Assembly (NCBI GenBank): GCA_030149025.1
Contig: JASBSH010000033.1
Location: 1 to 6,898 of the forward strand
Direction of reading: 5' to 3'
Length of the DNA stretch: 6,898 nucleotides
Source of the DNA: Actinomycetales bacterium
GTDB lineage: Bacteria; Actinomycetota; Actinomycetes; Actinomycetales; BWSM-131
The position numbers were made by a program, and so were the translations under genes. The notes under the pieces were generated by a model. It saw nothing but the letters and a program-made list of their open reading frames with translations. It did not search any database and was not told the origin of the DNA. Shown here piece by piece: positions 1 to 5,343 of this stretch (positions are counted from its first letter, which is position 1; the number at the start of each line of letters is the position of its first letter).

Positions 1-890
1 GGGACATGGGCCGGTGGGCCACCCGCGCCTACCGGGAGGGCTGGCCGCGCGCCCAGCTCGAGCAGCTGATGACCCTGCTGGAGGCGGACAGCACCGACGA
101 GCTCGGTCAGCGGCTGGTGATGCTGCAACGGGTCGGGCGGATGCGGGGCGAGGTCGTCGAGGTCGTCACCGAGGCGGAGGCCATCCAGGAGGATGCGGCC
201 CGCCGCGCCCGCACCGCCTCCGAGGCCGCTCGGATCGCCTCGCAGCGGGCGGCGGCCGCGAAGAAGGAGGCCGACGGGCTCGTCGCCGAGCAGCGTGCCG
301 AGATCCAGCGCCTGCAGAACCTGCTCGCCACCAGCAAGGACGCCGCAGCGCGCGCCGAGAAGCAGGCCGACCGTCTGGAGGCCGCCCGAAGGATCGCGAA
401 GCAGCGACGGCTCGCGGCCGAAGCGGCCAGCCGCTCCGGTCGCCGCAACGTCGTCACGGGTCCGGTCGGCACGTGCAGCGGCGGTGACGTGTCCCGCTAC
501 CCCAACGGCAACATCCCCCTCGAGGCCCTGTGCCCGCTGTGGGGCGCACCGGGTCACTACCTGCGGGCCGACGCCGCGCTCGCCTTCGACTCGCTCAGTG
601 AGGCGTATGCCGCTCAGTTCGGGGAGCCGATCTGCGTCACCGACTCCTACCGGGCCCTCGGCGTCCAGGTCCGGCTGCGGGCCAGCAAACCGACGCTCGC
701 CGCGGTGCCGGGTACCAGCAACCACGGCTGGGGCACGGCGGTGGACCTGTGCGGGGGCATCCAGGACTTCGGGACGCCCACGTACGCCTGGATGCAGGCC
801 AACGCCCCCCTCTATGGGTTCTTCAATCCGAGCTGGGCGCAGCAGTCGGGTAGTAGGCCCGAGGCGTGGCACTGGGAGTACGGCGGCTGA
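1..890 (+). CDS. M15B/VanY-type D-alanyl-D-alanine carboxypeptidase with N-terminal coiled coil, 5'-partial
   Basis: The reading frame is open to the left edge (first complete codon at 3), so the true start and any signal peptide lie outside the window; numbering here is from the Met at 6. Residues about 55-145 are a long Ala/Arg/Glu/Lys-rich helix typical of a coiled coil. Residues about 160-294 form a VanY-like peptidase domain. The motif SNHGWGTAVD supplies the zinc ligands His240 and Asp247, and EAWHWE near the end supplies catalytic Glu286 and the third ligand His289; DSYR at 213-216 is the usual upstream motif. Four cysteines (157, 176, 210, 249) could form disulfides in an exported protein. 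Family knowledge: these zinc enzymes trim D-Ala-D-Ala or related termini of peptidoglycan peptides outside the membrane. The architecture resembles secreted actinobacterial wall hydrolases that carry coiled-coil spacers. The peptidase call is secure; the exact substrate and any link to glycopeptide resistance are not. Confidence 0.87.
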   Translation, partial: DMGRWATRAYREGWPRAQLEQLMTLLEADSTDELGQRLVMLQRVGRMRGEVVEVVTEAEAIQEDAARRARTASEAARIASQRAAAAKKEADGLVAEQRAEIQRLQNLLATSKDAAARAEKQADRLEAARRIAKQRRLAAEAASRSGRRNVVTGPVGTCSGGDVSRYPNGNIPLEALCPLWGAPGHYLRADAALAFDSLSEAYAAQFGEPICVTDSYRALGVQVRLRASKPTLAAVPGTSNHGWGTAVDLCGGIQDFGTPTYAWMQANAPLYGFFNPSWAQQSGSRPEAWHWEYGG

Positions 891-918
891 CCAGTCGTGA
901 TTCGGGCATGATCGCCCC

Positions 919-2286
919 GTGACCACCGCAGTGCAGGAGCAGCGGTCGCTCCGCCGGGAACAGCGCGCCTGGTACGTCTACGACTGGGCGAACTCGGCGT
1001 ACGTGACCACCACGGCAACTGTCCTGTTCGTCCCCTACCTGTCGAGCGTGGCGAGGGCCGCCGCCTGCCCCGGCCTCGCCTCCGGCGAGGTGTGCCGACA
1101 GGACCTGTCGGTACTGGGCATCCCGGTGGCCGCCGGGTCCTTGGCCCTGTACGTCGTGACGTTCTCGACGATCCTCTCCGCCGTGCTCCTGCCCCTGGTC
1201 GGCGCGATCGCGGACCGCACCTCCAAGAAGAAGAACCTGATGGCCGGGTTCGCGTGGGTCGGTGCGCTGTCGGCGTCGCTGATGTTCTTCGTCACCGGCA
1301 CGAACTGGCAGCTGGGTGCGTTGCTGCAGTTCGTCGCGAACATCTGCCTCGGGGCGTCCCTCGTCGTCTACGAGGCGATCATGGTGCAGATCTCCACGCC
1401 GGACGAGCGTGACCGCGTCTCGAGCCGCGGGTGGGCACTGGGGTACCTGGGCGGCGGGCTGCTGCTCGCCGCGAACCTGGTCCTGGTCACGATGCGTGAC
1501 AGCTTCGGCCTGAGCGAGGGCGAGGCCGTCAGGGTTAGCCTGCTCTCGGCCGGTCTGTGGTGGGGTGTGTTCACCCTCGTGCCGTACCTCGGCATCCGGA
1601 ACCGGCCCGTGCTCCACGTGACGCCGGCTGGCGGCGGGCTGTTCAGACAGGCGTTCGGCCAGCTGACGGCGACGCTGCGCCACGCGCGCGGGTATCCCCA
1701 GACGCTGTTGTTCCTCGTTGCCTACCTCTTCTTCAACGACGGCATCCAGACGGTGATCGGCTCGTCCAGCCTGTACGGACAGGCCGAGCTCGGGTTCGCC
1801 ACCGAGCAGCTCATCATCACGATCCTGCTGGTGCAGTTCGTCGCGTTCGGCGGCGCTCTGCTGTTCGGTGCGGCGGCCCAGCGCTACGGCGCGAAGCGGA
1901 CGGTCCTCGGTGGCCTGGTCATGTGGACGGCCGTCGTGACGCTCGGGTTCGTGCTGCCCGCCGGCAGGTTCGGCCTGTTCCTGGCGCTCGCCGTCGGCAT
2001 CGGGATCGTCCTGGGCGGCACGCAGGCCCTCACCAGGTCCCTGTACAGCCAGATGCTGCCGAAGGGCAGGGAGGCCGAGTACTTCAGCCTGTACCAGGCG
2101 GCCGAGCGCGGTACGAGCTGGTTCGGCACCTTCCTCTTCGGCTTGATGTTCCAGCTCACCGACTCCTACCGACCGGCGATCCTGTCGCTGATCGTGTTCT
2201 TCGTCATCGGTGCGGCGCTACTGGTCAAGGTGGACGTGCGCCGGGGCATCGCCGACGCGGGGAACAAGCAGCCACGGATCGTGTGA
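919..2286 (+). CDS. UMF1-family MFS transporter (Atg22-like)
   Basis: This is a 455-residue multi-spanning membrane protein with about twelve hydrophobic segments. It carries hallmarks of the UMF1/Atg22-like branch of the major facilitator superfamily: YDWANSAY at residues 21-28, a motif-A-like PLVGAIADRTSKKK at 92-105, YLFFNDGIQTV at 269-279, and the stretch from LGGTQALTRSLYSQMLPKG (365-383) to EYFSLYQ. Fungal Atg22 is linked to amino-acid efflux from the vacuole; bacterial substrates are mostly unknown, so I assign none. The GTG at 919 places YDWANSAY at the usual distance from the N-terminus. No Shine-Dalgarno sequence is visible before it, and a CATGAT hexamer ends six bases upstream, so a leaderless transcript is possible. 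It lies 28 bp after the carboxypeptidase gene and could also be co-transcribed with it. rbpA downstream has its own promoter. Confidence 0.9.
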   Translation: MTTAVQEQRSLRREQRAWYVYDWANSAYVTTTATVLFVPYLSSVARAAACPGLASGEVCRQDLSVLGIPVAAGSLALYVVTFSTILSAVLLPLVGAIADRTSKKKNLMAGFAWVGALSASLMFFVTGTNWQLGALLQFVANICLGASLVVYEAIMVQISTPDERDRVSSRGWALGYLGGGLLLAANLVLVTMRDSFGLSEGEAVRVSLLSAGLWWGVFTLVPYLGIRNRPVLHVTPAGGGLFRQAFGQLTATLRHARGYPQTLLFLVAYLFFNDGIQTVIGSSSLYGQAELGFATEQLIITILLVQFVAFGGALLFGAAAQRYGAKRTVLGGLVMWTAVVTLGFVLPAGRFGLFLALAVGIGIVLGGTQALTRSLYSQMLPKGREAEYFSLYQAAERGTSWFGTFLFGLMFQLTDSYRPAILSLIVFFVIGAALLVKVDVRRGIADAGNKQPRIV

Positions 2287-2308
2287 CTCGCCTGACCGGA
2301 GCGTGACC

Positions 2309-2334
2309 GGAACACCAGCCGCGCCCGGTGCGTT
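2309..2334 (+). promoter_or_regulatory. Predicted SigR/SigH-type promoter of rbpA
   Basis: GGAAC at 2309-2313 is followed by exactly 18 bases and then GTT at 2332-2334. This matches the SigR (Streptomyces) / SigH (Mycobacterium) consensus GGAA(T/C)-N18-GTT used in thiol-oxidative stress. It lies between the transporter stop and rbpA, and would give a leader of roughly 80 nt. rbpA of Streptomyces coelicolor is a known SigR target, which supports the call. A short hairpin (CCGCG/CGCGG with an ACAA loop, 2374-2387) lies in the predicted leader before the ribosome binding site. The match was made by eye and not tested by transcript mapping. Confidence 0.7.
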
Positions 2335-2421
2335 GTGCTTCATGCGGGTCGGACCACCTTGCCCGCTCCCCTGCCGCGACAACGCGGGGGAAGCTGATCA
2401 CGGAACCAAGGGGGTCGCAGC

Positions 2422-2778
2422 ATGAGCGATCGTAGTCTGCGCGGATCGAACCTGGGCTCCCGGAGCATGGAGAGCGACGAAGGGGTCGCGTTGGCGCCCC
2501 GGCAGAACGTCGAGTACGTGTGCCCGGAGGGGCACATCACCAGCGTGCCGTTCTCGACCGAGGCGGAGGTCCCGGCCGTCTGGGAGTGCCGGTGCGGGGC
2601 CGAGGCCCTGCAGCGGGACGGGTCCCGGCCCGACACCAAACCAGGCAAGCCACCGCGCACCCACTGGGACATGCTCCTGGAGCGGCGCACCATCGCCGAG
2701 CTGGAGGACCTGCTCTCCGAGCGCCTCGAGCTTCTGCGCAGCGGCAGGTTGCACCACAGCACCCGTCGCAGCGCATGA
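2422..2778 (+). CDS. rbpA: RNA polymerase-binding protein RbpA, zinc-binding type
   Basis: This 118-residue protein is clearly RbpA. RbpA binds the principal sigma factor and the RNA polymerase beta subunit, stabilises open complexes and promotes housekeeping transcription. An N-terminal tail (SDRSLRGSNLGSRS, residues 2-15) leads into the LAPRQ segment (24-28) and a small beta-rich core domain. The basic linker KPGKPPRTHWDMLLERR follows, and then the sigma-interacting helix (TIAELEDLLSERLELLRSG). Cys34, His38, Cys56 and Cys58 sit exactly where S. coelicolor RbpA binds zinc; the M. tuberculosis protein lacks this set. The ATG at 2422 is supported by AAGGGGG at 2408-2414, seven bases upstream. 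The gene stands alone behind a SigR-type promoter and converges on fxsA, with a shared hairpin between them. The order rbpA then opposing fxsA and ppm1 is conserved in other actinobacteria. Confidence 0.97.
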   Translation: MSDRSLRGSNLGSRSMESDEGVALAPRQNVEYVCPEGHITSVPFSTEAEVPAVWECRCGAEALQRDGSRPDTKPGKPPRTHWDMLLERRTIAELEDLLSERLELLRSGRLHHSTRRSA

Positions 2779-2817
2779 CGAGCGACTTCGCCTGACGGCG
2801 ACGAGCGTTGACACGAC

Positions 2818-2843
2818 GGGCCGCGTCCTCACGGACGCGGCCC
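2818..2843. terminator. Bidirectional hairpin terminator between convergent rbpA and fxsA
   Basis: GGGCCGCGTCC (2818-2828), the loop TCAC, and GGACGCGGCCC (2833-2843) form a perfect 11-bp GC-rich stem. Three further pairs (2814-2816 with 2845-2847) extend it past one mismatch. It lies 40 bp after the rbpA stop and overlaps the last fxsA codons and stop (2829-2831), so one arm is coding sequence. No U-rich tract follows on either strand, as is common for actinobacterial terminators. Its place between two convergent genes supports termination in both directions. Confidence 0.75.
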
Positions 2844-3425
2844 ATCGCTGTCATCGTCCTCCTGAGGCGGAGGCAGCACCGTGCCCTCGATGACCCCCGG
2901 ATCCGTCCGCGTCCACTGCGGCGGGGTGGTGCCCGGCGGGATCACCGTGCCGCGCACGACACCGCCGCGCGCGTGCAGACCCCACTGCACGGCCTTGCGG
3001 GAGGCCCAGCGCGAGGTCAGCGCGAGCAGCACCCGACGGGCGCCCCACCTGGCTGGCGGCACCAGGCACAGCAGCGCGACCAGGTCGGTGACGAAACCGG
3101 GTACCAGCAGCAGCACGCCACCGACGACGGTGAGGAACGCGTTGGCAAGCTCACTGCCCGGGACGCGTCCTGCCCGGGACGCCTCCCGGACCCGGCGGAA
3201 CGTCGACGGGCCGCCGCGGGACAGGATCAGCACACCGGCGACCCCGGCTGCGATCAGCAGCAGCAGCGTCCAACCCCCGCCGATCCGGTCGGCCACCGTG
3301 GTGATCACGAACAGCTCCACGACCGGCAGCAGGACGATCCCGGCCAGCACCCACGACCACACGCCTCGGCGACGGTCGGCGCGACCTGGGCCAGTCGCGG
3401 GACCCGGCCCGGTGGCCCCGTTCAT
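2829..3425 (-). CDS. fxsA: FxsA family membrane protein
   Basis: This is a 198-residue integral membrane protein of the FxsA family, named from an E. coli gene whose overproduction relieves exclusion of phage T7 by the F plasmid. Its normal role is unknown. Hydrophobic segments lie at residues about 24-44, 50-69 and 95-121; the last contains the family signature LLLVPGFVTDLVALLCLVPP. A Gly/Pro-rich N-terminal tail precedes the membrane part. The C-terminal tail (about 140-198) is probably cytoplasmic and holds two similar motifs, VRGTVIPP and IEGTVLPP. The ATG at 3425 was chosen because it overlaps the ppm1 stop as ATGA and follows a G-rich ribosome binding site. The frame extends upstream to 3512, but that part is Gly/Ala/Arg-rich antisense-like sequence within ppm1. 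The overlap implies translational coupling to ppm1, which matches their conserved adjacency in actinobacteria. Confidence 0.92.
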   Translation of the reverse strand: MNGATGPGPATGPGRADRRRGVWSWVLAGIVLLPVVELFVITTVADRIGGGWTLLLLIAAGVAGVLILSRGGPSTFRRVREASRAGRVPGSELANAFLTVVGGVLLLVPGFVTDLVALLCLVPPARWGARRVLLALTSRWASRKAVQWGLHARGGVVRGTVIPPGTTPPQWTRTDPGVIEGTVLPPPQEDDDSDGPRP

Positions 3426-4195
3426 CTCCCCCGCACCCGCCGTGCGCGCCTTCCGACCCGCCCCAGCTGGGTCAGCTGACCCAGCTGGGTCAGTCGCTGC
3501 CGAACGCCCCACGCCGTCACCCGCCAGAGCGCCTCCCGAACAATGGCGCCGGTCATCTTGCTCCGGCCCCGCGTGCGCTCGACGAACGTGATCGGTACCT
3601 CGACGACTCGGAACCCGAGCTGCACCGCCCGCCAGGCCAGATCCACCTGGAAGCAGTAGCCCTGCGAAGCCACGCCGTTCAGCCCCATCTTCTCCAGCAC
3701 CTCGCGACGGTAGGCCCGAAAACCCCCGGTCGCGTCGTGCACCGGGATGCCCAGCACCCAGCGCGTGTACAGGTTGCCTCCCCGGCTGAGCACCTCCCGG
3801 TGTCTCGGCCAGTTGACCACCGCTCCCCCGGTGACCCAGCGAGAACCGAGGACGACGTCGGCGCCGCGGGTGACGGCGTCCAGGAGGTCCGGTAGCTCTT
3901 CGGGAGCGTGCGACCCGTCCGCGTCCATCTCGACCAGCACGTCGTAGCCGCGTTCGAGGCCCCAGCGGAACCCGGCGACGTAGGCGGCCCCCAGCCCCTC
4001 CTTGCCCGGCCGGTGCAGCACGTGTACCGACGGGTCGGACGCCGCGATCTCGTCGGCGATCCTCCCCGTGCCGTCGGGACTGGCGTCGTCCACCACCAGC
4101 ACGTCGGTTGCCGGTACTGCTGCACGCAGCCGGCTCAGGGTCGACGGCAGCGAGTCACGCTCGTCGTACGTCGGGGTGATGACCAGGGTTCTCAC
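3422..4195 (-). CDS. ppm1: Polyprenol monophosphomannose synthase (GT2, Ppm1 catalytic domain type)
   Basis: This 257-residue family 2 glycosyltransferase should transfer mannose from GDP-mannose to a polyprenyl phosphate. The product donates mannose for membrane lipoglycans and protein O-mannosylation on the outer side of the membrane. Visible motifs are the N-terminal nucleotide-binding segment VITPTYDERDSLP (5-17), LVVDDASPDGTG (33-44), the metal-binding DAD within EMDADGSHAPE (89-99), and GSRWVTGG (117-124). GYCFQVDLAWRA (179-190) and EVPITFVERTRGRSKM (199-214) complete the dolichol-phosphate-mannose synthase pattern. No membrane span is seen, and there is no fused apolipoprotein N-acyltransferase domain as in M. 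tuberculosis Ppm1. The GTG at 4195 is chosen because the first beta strand begins there; the ATG at 4285 would add a Cys/Gly/Arg-rich stretch unlike the family. The C-terminus ends in TQLGQLTQLG, encoded by a palindrome, plus an Arg-rich tail. fxsA follows with an ATGA overlap. Confidence 0.93.
   Translation of the reverse strand: MRTLVITPTYDERDSLPSTLSRLRAAVPATDVLVVDDASPDGTGRIADEIAASDPSVHVLHRPGKEGLGAAYVAGFRWGLERGYDVLVEMDADGSHAPEELPDLLDAVTRGADVVLGSRWVTGGAVVNWPRHREVLSRGGNLYTRWVLGIPVHDATGGFRAYRREVLEKMGLNGVASQGYCFQVDLAWRAVQLGFRVVEVPITFVERTRGRSKMTGAIVREALWRVTAWGVRQRLTQLGQLTQLGRVGRRARRVRGR
3462..3489. repeat. 28-bp perfect palindrome within the 3' end of ppm1
   Basis: CCCAGCTGGGTCAG (3462-3475) is followed directly by its exact reverse complement (3476-3489). 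The same 14-mer recurs as a direct repeat at 3480-3493, offset by 18 bp (six codons), so an 18-bp tandem duplication explains both. It encodes the repeated TQLGQLTQLG near the Ppm1 C-terminus. In the ppm1-fxsA mRNA it could fold into a stem of up to 12 bp with a four-base loop, ending about 36 nt before the fxsA start. Its function is unknown. Confidence 0.75.
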
Positions 4196-4635
4196 ACGCG
4201 GGCCCCAGGCCCTCGGCGAGCCGCGCCCACACGTCGGATGCGCCGTACGACCCTCGCTCCCGCCCCGGTCCCCGCCACAGCGCACAGGATCCCACCGGGG
4301 GCGAGGACGGTGTCGGGCGAGGCGCCCGAACGAGTGGCGAGGGTCGTGGAGGTCACCATCGAACGATAGGCCAGCGGCGTGTTCCGGCCGTCCCGAGGCT
4401 CTACCGGATCTGTGCCAGGGGCCGGCCGCCCCGCGTGCCCTTCGGACCGAACCGTGCCGCGATGGCCTCGCGACAGCGGCACGTTGTCTACTGAGCCCGC
4501 GGGGTCGGCCGTGACTGCCCCCTGGGTACAGGTGCCCGTCCCCTTGACCTGTCGTGGCCTGCGAGCTGGCGACTTCAGAACCACATCAGCCGACCGGTCG
4601 ACTGGCGGTTCCTGCCCGCGGCCTCCGACGGTGTC

Positions 4636-4707
4636 GGAAACGTTTCCTGGCCGCCGACGTCCACGGCGACCAACCCGAAACGTTACCGTCCCATCCGCGT
4701 CTGTCAA
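4636..4707 (-). promoter_or_regulatory. Leftward promoter with two LacI-type operator-like sites
   Basis: On the minus strand TTGACA (4707-4702), a 16-base spacer and TAACGT (4685-4680) make a near-consensus housekeeping promoter firing towards ppm1, with a start expected near 4673. GGAAACGTTTCC (4636-4647) is a perfect 12-bp palindrome matching the central pattern bound by many LacI/GalR-family repressors. A second copy, CGAAACGTTACC (4676-4687), matches it at 10 of 12 positions and covers the -10 box. The two centres are exactly 40 bp apart, close to four helical turns. This arrangement suggests repression by a LacI-family protein not encoded here. The nearest downstream gene is ppm1, about 480 nt away. 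Confidence 0.5.
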
Positions 4708-4822
4708 GGTGCCCGTCACCCGGTGGGCGGAAAGCGCAGGTGAGCCGCCGTTCCTTGTGCGTCAACGGTTTTCGAGCGCCATGGGACTGTCGGCGTGTCG
4801 CGCCAGGCGTGTCGCGGTGGTG

Positions 4823-4862
4823 CGGCCGGCGCCTACGCCGAGGCCGACATCGCAGCCGGCCG
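4823..4862 (-). terminator. Possible hairpin terminator after kal
   Basis: CGGCCGGC (4823-4830) and GCCGGCCG (4855-4862) form an 8-bp stem with a 24-base loop, starting 7 bases beyond the kal stop. The loop is long and no U tract follows, so this is only a candidate; GC-rich sequence produces such pairs by chance. Confidence 0.25.
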
Positions 4863-4869
4863 GCGCAGG

Positions 4870-5343
4870 TCAATCCGCTGGCGCAGGGACGACCACCGTG
4901 CCGCGTGCGGTGGTGACCACGATCGGATCGGCGAGCACGTCGGCCGCAGACTCCCCTCGCTCCGGGTTGCCGCGGCAGACGACCCTCGCCGTGAACTCGA
5001 GCTCGCGGCTGCGGTGCCCGGCGCGGACGACGACCGCCTCGGTCTCGAGGATGTCACCGGCACGCAGCGGTGCCAGGAAGCGCACCTGCGAGTAGCCGGC
5101 GAACAGCCCCTCGTCCCCGTCGGTGCGGATGCACATCTCGGTGGCGACGTCGCCGAAGCAGGCGAGGGAGTACGCGCCGTCGACGAGGTTGCCGGCGTAG
5201 TGGGCATGTGAGTACGGCACATAGCGACGGTGCGTGACCCGTGTCCCGACCCTTGGGTCCGTCTCGGTCTCCGCCGTGGCCCGCGTGTCGGTCCGGCCGC
5301 CGCTCCGGGTGCCGGTCCGGCTGCCGGTGGTCTGCTCGCTCAT
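4870..5343 (-). CDS. kal: 3-aminobutyryl-CoA ammonia-lyase
   Basis: This 157-residue hotdog-fold protein should remove ammonia from L-3-aminobutyryl-CoA to give crotonyl-CoA, the last dedicated step of lysine breakdown through 3,5-diaminohexanoate. The core from about residue 40 matches the family: YVPYSHAHYAGNLVDGA, LACFGDVATEM (60-70), DGDEGLFAGYSQVRFLAPLRAGD (75-97), then ESAADVLADPIVV (131-143). Family members are about 125-135 residues long; this one has some 35 extra N-terminal residues rich in Thr, Arg, Gly and Ser. The ATG at 5343 overlaps the kamE stop as ATGA and has GAGG eight bases upstream. No later ATG or GTG is available before the conserved core, so the tail appears genuine. 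The frame runs open upstream to 5790, but that part is a shadow of kamE. Position directly behind kamDE strongly supports the assignment. Confidence 0.9.
   Translation of the reverse strand: MSEQTTGSRTGTRSGGRTDTRATAETETDPRVGTRVTHRRYVPYSHAHYAGNLVDGAYSLACFGDVATEMCIRTDGDEGLFAGYSQVRFLAPLRAGDILETEAVVVRAGHRSRELEFTARVVCRGNPERGESAADVLADPIVVTTARGTVVVPAPAD

Larger units (their letters stand above)
4196..4869. other. 674-bp region without a convincing gene, between kal and ppm1
   Basis: No reading frame here on either strand has a recognisable family motif, ribosome binding site or plausible composition; the long open frames are low-complexity Arg/Pro/Gly sequence. Contents seen: a leftward promoter with two LacI-like operator sites (4636-4707); a hairpin after kal (4823-4862); a direct repeat GGCGTGTCGC at 4792-4801 and 4806-4815; and an 8-bp inverted repeat CGTGCCGC/GCGGCACG at 4453-4460 and 4476-4483. 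A doubtful 55-codon frame (4359-4192, minus) ends with a GTGA overlap of the ppm1 start. The region probably holds the ppm1-fxsA promoter and a long leader, and may contain decayed sequence. Confidence 0.6.

Noticed and set aside
823..1683. 286-codon minus-strand frame opposite the transporter
   Set aside because: Antisense to the UMF1 transporter; Gln/Arg/His-rich shadow.
3426..3512. Upstream extension of fxsA by 29 codons
   Set aside because: It lies wholly inside ppm1, is Ala/Gly/Arg-rich, and ignores the ATGA-overlap start that fits the family length.
2881..3591. 236-codon plus-strand frame opposite fxsA and ppm1
   Set aside because: Antisense to two recognisable families; Pro/Arg/Thr-rich without motifs.
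4453..4483. 8-bp inverted repeat as a terminator or operator
   Set aside because: The 15-base loop, lack of a U tract, and position well inside the leader give no support for either role; such repeats are frequent at this GC content.
4192..4719. 175-codon minus-strand frame covering the ppm1 upstream gap
   Set aside because: The sequence is low-complexity Arg/Pro/Gly without family motifs, its ATG precedes the predicted promoter -35 box, and no ribosome binding site is present. Only its last 55 codons are kept as a doubtful finding.
4379..5095. 238-codon plus-strand frame through the gap into kal
   Set aside because: It runs antisense to the well-supported kal gene and has Arg/Pro/Ser-rich composition typical of a shadow frame in GC-rich DNA.
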